A stretch of 64,000 nucleotides of DNA from Bacteriovoracaceae bacterium. GTDB taxonomy: Bacteria > Bdellovibrionota > UBA1018. The stretch's first letter is position 1. Every line of letters starts with the position of its first letter. The stretch is from assembly GCA_947447665.1 (NCBI GenBank), contig CANFJX010000001.1:62001-126000 (forward strand). Reading direction: 5' to 3'. A program made the translations under genes and the position numbers. The notes under the pieces were generated by a model, which was not told the DNA's origin, did no database searches, and saw nothing but the letters and a program-made list of their open reading frames with translations. Shown here piece by piece: positions 9,093-18,090 of the stretch.

Positions 9093-11878
9093 ATCGTGCC
9101 CTCCTTGGCATTTTTTTGAATAGAATCTTGTATTTTTTTACTCGCTAGCGTTTCAATCGCTAGATTTTTCCAGAAATTTCCGTCGGGGTCTCCAGGCTCG
9201 GTTTTGACAATTTCATTGAGGGTTTTGAGGATCGTCTCTTTGCTCGAGTCTTTTCCTAATTTTACAAGGGACCGGGCATATCCAAATAGAATCCGATTGC
9301 TCCTTACGCCACTCTCCATGAGTCGGGAATAGTCTGAGGCCACATCTCCCCATCGCTCCTCATTTTCGTGAATTCGGGCTTGAGTCAAGATCACCTGAAT
9401 CAGGTCTGGGGCAGCCGCCAAGCCCAGGCTTTGCAGCGCAGCCTGTTCAGCGGAAATGCTGGATGAATTTTGGGTTAATTTTTTTTCAACACTCGCGAGG
9501 AGTTTCAATGCAACCGAGGAATTTTTTGCTTCGAGGTATAGATTTGCGAGCCAGCTCTCAACTCTCACCCCATCTTGCACTAATTTAGCCTGAGCGGCAT
9601 GCTGAATAGCGTTAACTAGGTCTCCCTCGTGCTCTGCAATCAATCCAAGGATGACTTCTTTTTCGAGACTAAACCTTGATTCCCCTGGCAGGTCATTCAG
9701 CAATTTTTTAATTTGAATTATGTTTGTACCATTAGTTGAGTCTTTATTTCCTAAAGAGTTTTTTGATTTAATCCATAAAGACTTGGCTAGGGCGAAATTC
9801 TGCTCTGCAAGTCGATCTTTCGACTCTGGAGCCACTGTAGCCAAGGAGCGCTTTGCTCCCGTCTGCTTTTTATAGGCTTGGAATAAGTCGCCTGCTAGTT
9901 TTCCCAGCTCTAAATTAGAGGCAACCTCTGAAAGTTTCAGTAGGTAGTCTCGATCCGTTGCATCGCTATGAAGTGGCAAGCCAGGAGACTTCGCTACGTA
10001 AAGACTAAGGGCTTCATAGCTCTTCCCTTTATCTAGAAGTTCAAGAATCGTTTTTCGAAAGGCATCGTGGGCGGCATCTCCTAGGAAGTTTTTTACCAAT
10101 GAGGATCGAGCTACTTTCAACTCCTTAAGAGCCAGGTCCAACACTGCTTTTGTACTGCCGGAAGCTTCGAGAGCCCGCATATGTGCCAGAGCTCGAAAAT
10201 CGGGATAATCCACCATGACTACTGCTCCAGAACCATCAAACCGTTGTGCATCCTCTGAGAAAAATTTTTCCTGGGTCTTGAAATCAAAACCGCCGCGATC
10301 TCCACAAGAGGCAAGCCTAATACGGGCTAGAACGGCCCCTGCGCTAAAAGGATACCGATTCACCGTCGCAAGGAGATTCTCTCTAAATCCCGCAGAATTG
10401 AGGCCCCCTCCTTGAGGATCTCGTCCGGCAATCTCCGCAAGGCGAAAGGATGCTCTCCACCCCTCCGGATGAGTCGGAAATCTTTCTAAAAAGTGGGTCA
10501 ACTCCTCCTTTGCTCGCTCCAGTTGGCCTAGCTGGTAGAGGGTCTCGCCTCGATTGAGATAATACTCTGGAAATTTACCGCCATAGGCTTCATACGGCTG
10601 AATTCCCTGATAATAGGAGACCAGCGCTCGTTCGTATTGAAACTTCCTAAGATATAGATCACCCAGACGAAAAGCGCCTTCCGCACCCTCTTCTCGAGAG
10701 ACTCCATTCTCGGTAACCCAGTTATATTCTCTCGTAGCAAGCTCCGTTTGTCCGAGCGCGTAAAAGCACTCAGCTGCACCCATATGGAAAACCCAGTTCA
10801 ATCGATGATCCGAGTGATTGCCTATTAGCCAAAGCAACTTTTCCAACGCAAGAGCAGGAGACTCTTTCTGGGTGAGTTTGAGCGCCATAAACATAGCGGA
10901 ATGAAGCGCCACTGGAGACTTCCCATAGTCCCGAATGAGCTGATTTAGAATGCTCTCAGCTGCATCTTCATGGCCGAGTTTGATGAGGGCATTGGCCTTC
11001 ATAAACCTCATCTCAACGAGAAATTGAGACCGTGGGTATTCGGACTCTAGAAATCCCAGAGTACGGATCGCTAATGCGAAATTGCCCGCAAGGTAGAGCT
11101 TTCTTGCCAGTCTGACGTATTGATCCTCGCGACTTTTACCCTCGGGCTGAAAGTAGTCAAAGGAAGAGTCGGCGGTAACTTGGGGGAGCCACTTGGAGAG
11201 GTCGAATTTAGGATGCACTGGATGAAATCTGAGAAAAAAATCGTCTTTTTCTGACAGGGGCTGATGACAATAGCGCTCAAGGTCATGGATTTCTGCATTT
11301 CGACCTGCTATCGCAAGCTGGCTGTTAGCACGAGCTTTCTCATCCTCTTGCATCTTCTTCAGCGCTGTATCGAGCCTGTGCTTCTCTTTTTGACTTAAAT
11401 CATCAGTGAGAGTGAGTCCCGGGCGCACCCAGAGGTCAATCACTAAGCGTGGAGGAGTTTTCTCCATGAAATCAAAGGTGTCCATGACTGGCTGAGCTAG
11501 GGTTTGCTTTCCCCCAGGAAACTTCCACGTCCCAATGATTCGAACTCCAGCGGAGTCCTCAGCCAAGCGTAGCTTAGCAATCCTTAGGTCCTTAAGGTCA
11601 CTCATCTGTTTCTTTAGGTACTTCGAGTCTTCGGGAGAAACTCCTAAATCAATCAAACTTGAGCCCGGTAACAGAATCTCAAACCCTCGAGAAGTCTTTT
11701 TCCATCGACTCGAGATACTTCCGTCAATATTTAAGGTGAGTCGGCTGTAAGTCTTGAAAGTTTGAAGCCCCAAGAAACTAGGGGCCTCTGCCCATGCTCC
11801 CACAGGGGCAAGAACAGTCCAGAAAGGGATGCAAACCAAAATTGTCAATAAGAGCTTCCTGCTCTTGGGCGATTTCAC
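9089..11878 (-). CDS. Large exported TPR-repeat protein, co-transcribed with the flagellar sigma-54 activator
   Basis: 929 residues. A Sec signal peptide (hydrophobic core about 9-29, ending near AWA-EAP) is followed by an AMIN-like beta domain (about 35-150; pattern FKTYSRLTLNIDG) and then tetratricopeptide-type helical repeats over most of the remainder (for example LAGNFALAIRTLGFLESEYP, and repeats near 390-480). TPR arrays are protein-docking scaffolds, here predicted in the periplasm. I cannot assign a named family. It overlaps the activator gene by 4 bases and has a strong sigma-54 promoter directly upstream, so a role in flagellar assembly, sheath or motor placement is inferred but not proven. 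Confidence 0.8.
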   Translation of the reverse strand: MKSPKSRKLLLTILVCIPFWTVLAPVGAWAEAPSFLGLQTFKTYSRLTLNIDGSISSRWKKTSRGFEILLPGSSLIDLGVSPEDSKYLKKQMSDLKDLRIAKLRLAEDSAGVRIIGTWKFPGGKQTLAQPVMDTFDFMEKTPPRLVIDLWVRPGLTLTDDLSQKEKHRLDTALKKMQEDEKARANSQLAIAGRNAEIHDLERYCHQPLSEKDDFFLRFHPVHPKFDLSKWLPQVTADSSFDYFQPEGKSREDQYVRLARKLYLAGNFALAIRTLGFLESEYPRSQFLVEMRFMKANALIKLGHEDAAESILNQLIRDYGKSPVALHSAMFMALKLTQKESPALALEKLLWLIGNHSDHRLNWVFHMGAAECFYALGQTELATREYNWVTENGVSREEGAEGAFRLGDLYLRKFQYERALVSYYQGIQPYEAYGGKFPEYYLNRGETLYQLGQLERAKEELTHFLERFPTHPEGWRASFRLAEIAGRDPQGGGLNSAGFRENLLATVNRYPFSAGAVLARIRLASCGDRGGFDFKTQEKFFSEDAQRFDGSGAVVMVDYPDFRALAHMRALEASGSTKAVLDLALKELKVARSSLVKNFLGDAAHDAFRKTILELLDKGKSYEALSLYVAKSPGLPLHSDATDRDYLLKLSEVASNLELGKLAGDLFQAYKKQTGAKRSLATVAPESKDRLAEQNFALAKSLWIKSKNSLGNKDSTNGTNIIQIKKLLNDLPGESRFSLEKEVILGLIAEHEGDLVNAIQHAAQAKLVQDGVRVESWLANLYLEAKNSSVALKLLASVEKKLTQNSSSISAEQAALQSLGLAAAPDLIQVILTQARIHENEERWGDVASDYSRLMESGVRSNRILFGYARSLVKLGKDSSKETILKTLNEIVKTEPGDPDGNFWKNLAIETLASKKIQDSIQKNAKEGTI

Positions 11879-11904
11879 AAATATTTGTTCCTATCTCTTG
11901 AGTA

Positions 11905-11920
11905 AGCAAAACAAGTGCCA
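11905..11920 (-). promoter_or_regulatory. Sigma-54 (-24/-12) promoter for the TPR-activator operon
   Basis: On the minus strand the sequence reads TGGCAC, 5 bases, TTGCT, which matches the sigma-54 consensus TGGCAC-N5-TTGCW at every defined base. Transcription would start about 12 bases further, leaving a short leader before the ATG at 11878. It implies that the operon encoding a sigma-54 activator is itself sigma-54-dependent, giving autoregulation or a cascade. Confidence 0.85.
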
Positions 11921-12100
11921 ATCAAAAAAAAGAGAAGAAAATGGAAGCAAATCGCTGTAATCTACTGATCATGCAAGGTAATCTTTGACTAGGTAGAATG
12001 CGCTAGTGGGAAAATGAACGCTACGTGATTTTGTCACTTCGTCAGAAAACCCGACACTTTACGACGATAGTTTGACAGTAGTTCAAATGAGAGATTCAAA

Positions 12101-12646
12101 ATGAGAAATTTTTTTATTCCTTACTCTATTTTTTTAATGGGACTTCTCAGTTCATGTAGCCTGTTTTTCGGAAACATTCGATCAACTGAGGAAAAGTCAA
12201 GCCAATACACCGTGGAGGAGTTAACCCAGCTTCGACCCCATTGGAAAAAGATCAGCCCCTCCCAAGACTCCGAAGTGACGGAAAGTACTCGCCCCGATTT
12301 AACATTCGAATCCATCCGAACTTCGTCTGTAATCTCGCTCACTTCTGGGTGTAAAACTCGCTCTGACTCCCGACCAGCCAAAAATTTGAGTGAGCTGACC
12401 CGCGTTTTACTTCTAGGAATCTCAGATTTAAAATACAAGACAGTTTGCAAAAGACAGATTGAAAAAGTAGATGCGCTCTGGTCGAGCGTTTCAGGAGAAG
12501 TGAATCACGAGCCAGTCGCAATGGAGGTAGTCGTCTTTCAAAGGGGAGATTGCTCCTATGACTTGATTTTAGTGGGGCGCCCACCGCTATCTCCTGAGGA
12601 TCAAGACGACTTTGCTCACTTTGTTTCTACGTTTCATTTCAAATAG
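12101..12646 (+). CDS. Predicted lipoprotein of unknown function
   Basis: 181 residues. The N-terminus has a hydrophobic core and a lipobox-like LLSSC with Cys near residue 19, so lipid anchoring in the envelope is likely. The rest is a polar alpha/beta domain with three further cysteines; no family is recognised. It lies 26 bases upstream of mlaE, in the same direction, so it may be an accessory part of this Mla-type transporter. The 222-base gap to the divergent TPR gene holds the promoters of both. Confidence 0.7.
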   Translation: MRNFFIPYSIFLMGLLSSCSLFFGNIRSTEEKSSQYTVEELTQLRPHWKKISPSQDSEVTESTRPDLTFESIRTSSVISLTSGCKTRSDSRPAKNLSELTRVLLLGISDLKYKTVCKRQIEKVDALWSSVSGEVNHEPVAMEVVVFQRGDCSYDLILVGRPPLSPEDQDDFAHFVSTFHFK

Positions 12647-12672
12647 AAATAGACTAAACAAGAAAGGAGACT

Positions 12673-13509
12673 ATGAGCGTAACATTCAGAAAGCTGCTCA
12701 GTATGAACTCCCAATCCCATTATTCGGCCTTCGCTCAACGCATCGGGGCTCGACTTCTTTCCTTTTTCCAGTTCGTAGGCGGATTTACCAAGCTCTGTTT
12801 CGAGATTGGCAGTGAATGCTTCGAGCGTCCATTCTATCCCAGACTCGTGCTTCAGCAAATCCTAACGATTGGCGTACAATCCATTTTGCTCGTCAGTATT
12901 ACCGCTCTAGCAACGGGCTCCGTGATGGCCCTGCAATTTGGATACGGCTTAGCTAAATTCGGAGGAACTCTTTACGTTCCCAAGATTGTTGCAATGGCTA
13001 TTTTGCGCGAAATGGGCCCAGTGTTTACCAGCCTTTTGGTAGCGGGCAGAATTGGATCAGGGATCGCCTCAGAAGTAGGATCCATGAAGGTCACTCAGCA
13101 AATTGATGCGATCCGAGCCCTAGGGACTAGCCCAATTAAGAGGATCGTTATTCCTCGACTCTTAGCCAGTCTGATTGCCTTACCGATTTTGACACTATTA
13201 GCAGACTATATTGGTCTAATTGGAGCCATGATCGTTTGCTACAATGATTTGGCAATCAACTCTGAATATTTTATATCTAAATCGATTGAATCCTTGGTGA
13301 TGACGGACATCCTGACAGGAATGGCTAAAACAGTCGTTTTTGCTTTTTTCATCTCGGTGACTGCCTGCTGGAAAGGCTTAAACACTGAGGGAGGCACCCA
13401 GGGAGTCGGTAATTCAACGACCTGGGTCGTTGTCACCTCGAGTATTTTTATTATGATTGGAGACTACTTCCTCACCAAACTTTTTATCATCACAGTTTAT
13501 GCTCATTAG
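12673..13509 (+). CDS. mlaE: MlaE-type lipid ABC transporter permease
   Basis: 278 residues. Start chosen at the ATG behind AAAGGAG. Multi-pass protein with the MlaE hallmark GRIGSGIASEVGSMKVTQQIDAIRALG (key residues: G-I-A-E-G-M-T-QIDA), then four membrane helices and the terminal G-T-Q-G-V-G motif. MlaE is the inner-membrane permease of the MlaFEDB complex, which moves phospholipid between the inner membrane and outer-membrane carriers. Followed directly by mlaF and mlaD. No mlaB (STAS) or mlaC gene is adjacent. Confidence 0.93.
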   Translation: MSVTFRKLLSMNSQSHYSAFAQRIGARLLSFFQFVGGFTKLCFEIGSECFERPFYPRLVLQQILTIGVQSILLVSITALATGSVMALQFGYGLAKFGGTLYVPKIVAMAILREMGPVFTSLLVAGRIGSGIASEVGSMKVTQQIDAIRALGTSPIKRIVIPRLLASLIALPILTLLADYIGLIGAMIVCYNDLAINSEYFISKSIESLVMTDILTGMAKTVVFAFFISVTACWKGLNTEGGTQGVGNSTTWVVVTSSIFIMIGDYFLTKLFIITVYAH

Positions 13510-13520
13510 GTACCCGCGAC

Positions 13521-14276
13521 ATGATCCAGAAAACAACTAATCCTAGAATCGCTCTCGAAGTAAGAAATTTACACAAGGCCTTCGGTCAGAAGGTAGTGCA
13601 TCGAGGAGTTTCTTTCGAGCTCTATGAAGGAGAAATCCTAGGTCTTTTCGGTGGCTCGGGAACTGGCAAAAGTGTCGTCTTGCGATCGATCATCGGTCTT
13701 GAAAAGCCTGACCAGGGTGAAATTATCTTTGAAGGTACTAATATTGTCGGACTCAAGGAGAAGCACCTCGTCAAGATTCGAACCCAAATGGGATATGTCT
13801 TTCAAAACGGCGCCCTCTTTGACTCACTCACCGTCGAGGAAAATCTCGCCTACCCCCTCAAGGAACACACCTCTCTGTCAGCTCAGGAAATCCATCTTCG
13901 GGTCAATAAAATGCTCGAACTGATCGACATGAAGGGAAGCAACTCACTCTTCCCTAGCGAGTTATCAGGGGGAATGCAAAAGCGCGCCGGCCTGGCACGA
14001 GCAACTATCTTGGAGCCAAAAGTCATTTTATTTGATGAGCCAACAGCCGGATTAGACCCAGTCAACACCAAGCGGCTACTTGAGAATATCAAGAAACTCA
14101 AGAAGGGTGGGATCACAGGCATTTTCGTCACCCATGATATTCCTAGTGCTTTTGAGATCGCAGATCGAATTGCGATTCTCTACCAAGGGAAAATTTATAT
14201 TATTGATACAGTTGAAAACATCAAAAAATCAACAGACCCGCTCGTACAATCTTTTGTGAGTGGCTCGTTCCATTAG
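13521..14276 (+). CDS. mlaF: MlaF-type lipid ABC transporter ATPase
   Basis: 251 residues with all standard ATPase motifs: Walker A GGSGTGKS, Q-loop YVFQNGALFDSL, signature LSGGMQKR, Walker B VILFDEPTAG and an intact switch histidine in FVTHD. This is the canonical MlaF pattern and contrasts with the two altered ATPases at 60943-62450. It lies between mlaE (11-base gap) and mlaD (12-base gap). Confidence 0.94.
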   Translation: MIQKTTNPRIALEVRNLHKAFGQKVVHRGVSFELYEGEILGLFGGSGTGKSVVLRSIIGLEKPDQGEIIFEGTNIVGLKEKHLVKIRTQMGYVFQNGALFDSLTVEENLAYPLKEHTSLSAQEIHLRVNKMLELIDMKGSNSLFPSELSGGMQKRAGLARATILEPKVILFDEPTAGLDPVNTKRLLENIKKLKKGGITGIFVTHDIPSAFEIADRIAILYQGKIYIIDTVENIKKSTDPLVQSFVSGSFH

Positions 14277-14288
14277 GAGATCGATTAG

Positions 14289-15095
14289 ATGGCGAATCAG
14301 GTTGAAAATGAAATTAAAGTAGGAATTTTTGTCTCCTTAGGAGTCGGCCTGATTCTGGCCACGATCGTGATCCTGGGAGGGAGTAAAAACTTATTCACCC
14401 GAAAAAACACCTACTACTCGCACGTTCAAAGCGCAGAAGGACTCATTCCAGGGGCCAAAATTATTTTAGCGGGCGTTCCGGTCGGAGTGGTGGAAAACAT
14501 CCATTTTGATAAGACTCAAAAAAACATCGAAGTCACATTTTCCATATCAAAAGATGCGAGCGAATGGATCCATGAAGGAGCCTCCTTCGAAATCGCAACA
14601 CAGGGAATTTTAGGTGATAAATATGTCAATTTGAACGGCGGAAAATCGGAGGACCCCATTCTACCGGCTCAATCGGAGATCTCTCAGCGGCCATCAAAAG
14701 ACATTTCGCAATTTTTATCAAAAAGTGACCACCTCATGGTCACCCTAAATGGAGTACTTGATAGCTTAGACCGTATTTTAAAAACCTTCGAGATGGATCA
14801 TCGGAGCGACTCTTTTTTCAAAAATTTAGTTCAGTCATCAAAAAATATTTCTTTGGGCACTGAGAAACTGAATCAAGAAATGGATCAAATTAAACTTAAA
14901 GGAGCCGTCTCCCAATTAAATCAAATTTTAGAAAAAATTAATAATGGGACAGGTACAATTGGAGCCCTAGTAAACGACGCAAGTCTTTATGATGATATCA
15001 AATCACTCCTAGGTGGAGTCAATCGAAACCGCATTGTCCGTAATTTAGTACGACAGACTCTCAAAGAGGGAAAAACCAAGGATCAGTCACAGTAA
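14289..15095 (+). CDS. mlaD: MlaD-type MCE-domain lipid-binding protein
   Basis: 268 residues. N-terminal membrane anchor (about 11-29, KVGIFVSLGVGLILATIVIL-like) followed by an MCE domain with the pattern AEGLIPGAKIILAGVPVGVV and GILGDKYVNL, then a helical C-terminal region of about 120 residues that is longer than in E. coli MlaD. MCE rings form the periplasmic lipid tunnel above MlaE. AGGAG lies 9 bases before the ATG. It ends 8 bases short of the convergent sigma-54 activator stop. Confidence 0.93.
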   Translation: MANQVENEIKVGIFVSLGVGLILATIVILGGSKNLFTRKNTYYSHVQSAEGLIPGAKIILAGVPVGVVENIHFDKTQKNIEVTFSISKDASEWIHEGASFEIATQGILGDKYVNLNGGKSEDPILPAQSEISQRPSKDISQFLSKSDHLMVTLNGVLDSLDRILKTFEMDHRSDSFFKNLVQSSKNISLGTEKLNQEMDQIKLKGAVSQLNQILEKINNGTGTIGALVNDASLYDDIKSLLGGVNRNRIVRNLVRQTLKEGKTKDQSQ

Positions 15096-15103
15096 CTCGG
15101 GAC

Positions 15104-16195
15104 TTAGGCATTCCCTGCAGGAGATGCGTCGTCTTCATCAAAGCGCCTAATCCCTTCTCTGGGAGAGGTCGGGACGATCATGCCGCGTTTACGAAGCTTC
15201 TCGACCAGGGTAGTCCTGTTCATCTGCAAAAGCTCACTCGCGCGGTTCTTGTTTCCGCTTGTCCGATTCAGGGCTTGATCGACTAGATGATTCTCAAATG
15301 CCGCGACGATCGACTTAAGGTCAACGCCCGACGTAGGTAGGATCATTCTTGGAAACTCCCACTCAGAAAGAGCTCCAGCCCCCGGGGGACGCCCCTCAAC
15401 ATACTTCTGAAAGACTCGATGAGGGAGATCGCCCAAATCCACAGAGCCCTGCCCCTTGAGAATGACAAGACGTTCCATCAAGTTTTCGAGCTCTCGAACG
15501 TTACCTGGCCAATCATAGGCTAGCAGGGCCTCCATAATTTGTCCTGAAGGGGGCTCTACCGTGTGTTGGGTCAACTCATTAAACTGGTGAATGAAGTGAT
15601 GGATCAAAAGCGGAATGTCACTCTTTCTTTCACGCAATGAGGGAATTTTAACAGGAATCACATTCAAACGATAATAAAGGTCTTCTCTAAATTCTCGTTT
15701 TTGAACTGCATCTTCGAGATCTCGATTCGTTGCAGCAATAATTCGAACATTGAGATCAAGGGTTTTACAGGTTCCCACAGGTTCGATTTGACGCGTCTGC
15801 AAAACTCGGAGGAGCTTAACTTGGAGATGGATTGGGATATCGCCAATTTCATCCAAAAATAGGGTGCCACCTTGGGCGGACTCAAAACGACCTTCCCGAT
15901 TTTGGGTTGCACCTGTAAAGGCACCCTTCACATGGCCGAACAATTCGGCTTCCAAAAGTTCTGATGGTATTGCGCCGCAATTAACTACTACCCAGGGAGC
16001 GGAGGCTCGATTGGAGTTGTCATGGATCGCTCGGGCAACTAACTCCTTACCCGTTCCGCTTTCTCCTGTAATAAGAACGGTGCTATCGGTTTGAGCCACC
16101 TTTTCAATCGTCTTGAAAATATCCTGAATAACTAAGCTTTCTCCAACCAACGGAGACCTATGCGTGAGCATCAATGCTCCCTCCCCTTCACCCAT
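15104..16195 (-). CDS. Sigma-54-dependent transcriptional activator, receiver-less
   Basis: 363 residues. AAA+ core with Walker A GESGTGKE, sigma-54 loop VKGAFTGA, Walker B LFLDEIGD and a C-terminal Fis-type helix-turn-helix (NKNRASELLQMNRTTLVEKL). Only about 15 residues precede the core, so there is no receiver or sensor domain. Followed by a polar tail of about 20 residues. Target genes cannot be read from the sequence; a short membrane protein gene and metK lie upstream on the same strand. Confidence 0.9.
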   Translation of the reverse strand: MGEGEGALMLTHRSPLVGESLVIQDIFKTIEKVAQTDSTVLITGESGTGKELVARAIHDNSNRASAPWVVVNCGAIPSELLEAELFGHVKGAFTGATQNREGRFESAQGGTLFLDEIGDIPIHLQVKLLRVLQTRQIEPVGTCKTLDLNVRIIAATNRDLEDAVQKREFREDLYYRLNVIPVKIPSLRERKSDIPLLIHHFIHQFNELTQHTVEPPSGQIMEALLAYDWPGNVRELENLMERLVILKGQGSVDLGDLPHRVFQKYVEGRPPGAGALSEWEFPRMILPTSGVDLKSIVAAFENHLVDQALNRTSGNKNRASELLQMNRTTLVEKLRKRGMIVPTSPREGIRRFDEDDASPAGNA

Positions 16196-16313
16196 CCTTG
16201 AGTTACAACGCCAAGCAAAACATTTTTGCCCTTTTATTTAGGCTAAGCAATCTTTACCGATGTGTCAAAATTAATTCTTAGATATTTATTAGATAAAAAA
16301 ATAGTTCAGCACT

Positions 16314-16580
16314 TCAAGTCACCCCATAACCAGAATGAAGGTAAGTCCGAGGCACTAGGAAATTCTTAAACAAGTAAGAAATCCAACGCTCAGCATAAAG
16401 ATCACCGCGATTCCAAATCCATAGGACCAAAAGCAGTGCAAGAATTGATGAAAAAACTAAGAAAAAAAACTGATTTTTACTCTTTCGACGGCGGTAGAAG
16501 ATAGCGAGCTCAACTGTCACCCAAATACAGGGCAAAGCCCAGTATGGATAGATCCTAATTAGGAGAAAGAAATAACTCAT
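16314..16580 (-). CDS. Small membrane protein of unknown function
   Basis: 88 residues with two predicted membrane helices (about 2-28 and 37-54) separated by a basic YRRRKSKN loop. No family recognised. It fills the space between metK and the sigma-54 activator on the same strand, which makes it a plausible gene, but it has no strong ribosome binding site and codes for mostly hydrophobic residues. Confidence is moderate. Confidence 0.45.
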   Translation of the reverse strand: MSYFFLLIRIYPYWALPCIWVTVELAIFYRRRKSKNQFFFLVFSSILALLLVLWIWNRGDLYAERWISYLFKNFLVPRTYLHSGYGVT

Positions 16581-16605
16581 CAGCCAAGTTTAGCGAATCA
16601 AACAA

Positions 16606-17772
16606 TCACTTCAAAGCAAGAAGTGATTCGACCTGATCTGTTTTTTCCCAAGTAAACTCGGGTTCGTTTCGACCAAAGTGGCCATACGCGGCCGTCTTGG
16701 AGTAAATAGGCCTGAGAAGATTGAGTGACTCAATAATCCCAGCAGGCCTTAGACTGAATATCTCACGGGCCGCTGCCTCCAGCTTTGTCGACTCAACCTT
16801 CTCGGTACCGAAGGCATTGACCATAACGCTCACTGGTTCTGCCATTCCGATCGCATAAGCAAGTTGCACCAGACAACGATCTGCGAGTCCAGCAGCGACA
16901 ATATTTTTCGCAATGTACCGGCCCATGTAACAAGCAGAGCGATCTACTTTGGATGGATCTTTCCCTGAGAAAGCCCCCCCGCCATGAGCCCCATGTCCGC
17001 CATAAGTATCGACGATGATCTTTCGCCCAGTGAGACCGCAATCCCCCATAGGACCACCGACCACAAACCTGCCTGTCGGATTAACGTAGAACTTAGTCTT
17101 ATTGTCTAAATATTGATGTGGAATGGTCTTTTTAATGACCTCTTCAATCAGAGCCTCTTGAATCTGCTTATGGGTTACGGGTTCATCATGTTGAGAACTC
17201 ACCACCACTGCATCCACGCGCTTAGGGCGACCTTGCTCGTACTCGACTGTGACCTGAGTCTTTCCATCCGGTCTAAGCCACCCGAGAGTCCCGTCTTTTC
17301 TGACTTGGGACAAGCGAAGTGCCAACTTATGGGAAAGGTCAATCGACAAGGGCATCAACTGCTCGGACTCCCGAACAGCATACCCGAACATAAGGCCTTG
17401 GTCCCCAGCTCCCTGCTCCCTTTGATTGTGAAGCCCTTGCCCGACAGTTACCCCCTGAGCAATGTCAGGTGACTGACGGTCTAAGGTCACTACAACTCCG
17501 CAAGTTTTATAATCAAACCCTTTTTCAGAGGAGTCGTAACCAATCCGCTTAATAGTCTGGCGAGCAATGTCAGCATAGTTCGCCTGAGCAGAGGTAGTCA
17601 CCTCTCCAGCAATCACTACTAAACCCGTTGTTATCAACGTTTCGCAAGCGACCCTGGCATGCGGATCTTGGGCAAGCAGTGCATCTAAAACGGCGTCCGA
17701 AATTTGATCAGCCATTTTATCTGGATGACCTTCTGTTACAGATTCAGAGGTAAAGAGATATTGAGATGACAT
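16606..17772 (-). CDS. metK: S-adenosylmethionine synthase
   Basis: 388 residues, the family's normal length. Diagnostic motifs: [20 protein letters not shown] at the N-terminus, [12 protein letters not shown], and [17 protein letters not shown] (P-loop-like, key residues G-G-F-S-G-K-D). It makes S-adenosylmethionine from ATP and methionine. No SAM riboswitch is visible in the short leader, where only a 56-base gap separates it from the small basic gene upstream on the same strand. Confidence 0.98.
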   Translation of the reverse strand: MSSQYLFTSESVTEGHPDKMADQISDAVLDALLAQDPHARVACETLITTGLVVIAGEVTTSAQANYADIARQTIKRIGYDSSEKGFDYKTCGVVVTLDRQSPDIAQGVTVGQGLHNQREQGAGDQGLMFGYAVRESEQLMPLSIDLSHKLALRLSQVRKDGTLGWLRPDGKTQVTVEYEQGRPKRVDAVVVSSQHDEPVTHKQIQEALIEEVIKKTIPHQYLDNKTKFYVNPTGRFVVGGPMGDCGLTGRKIIVDTYGGHGAHGGGAFSGKDPSKVDRSACYMGRYIAKNIVAAGLADRCLVQLAYAIGMAEPVSVMVNAFGTEKVESTKLEAAAREIFSLRPAGIIESLNLLRPIYSKTAAYGHFGRNEPEFTWEKTDQVESLLALK

Positions 17773-17828
17773 AACCTACTCCCTTAGACGCCGATTTTAA
17801 AAAATGAAGCTAGCTTTAAACTGTGATC

Positions 17829-17957
17829 TTAGCTGTCGAGATGAATCGGGAACTTCGGCGTTGTGCCTTTGTTCTGCTCGCGACGTTTACGAACCTTACC
17901 TTTACGGGCTTTTCGGACTTTTCGAGCAGTTTTAGTTTTCATCATACGTGAGGGCAT
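17829..17957 (-). CDS. 42-residue highly basic protein, function unknown
   Basis: The open frame reaches 18104, but the ATG at 17957 has a perfect GGAGG 5 bases upstream and starts the conserved-looking part: MPSRMMKTKTARKVRKARKG and then more Arg/Lys, ending in FPIHLDS. About 19 of 42 residues are Lys or Arg. Such composition fits an RNA-binding ribosome-associated protein or a small nucleoid protein; no known ribosomal protein matches by eye. It is upstream of metK on the same strand and probably shares its transcript. Confidence 0.7.
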   Translation of the reverse strand: MPSRMMKTKTARKVRKARKGKVRKRREQNKGTTPKFPIHLDS

Positions 17958-18090
17958 ACTTACCTCCAAAAAAAAGTTGAAATTGTGTTTTAGCCTCGAT
18001 CGAACCCTATTGTCAATACTGAGGTAAAAGAAGAATGAGACCCTATCGCAAAATCGAGATTGGAGCAAATCTTGCGACACCGGGAACGCT

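Noticed and set aside
17773-17828. Possible SAM riboswitch before metK
   Set aside because: The leader is only 56 bases and shows no SAM-aptamer structure.
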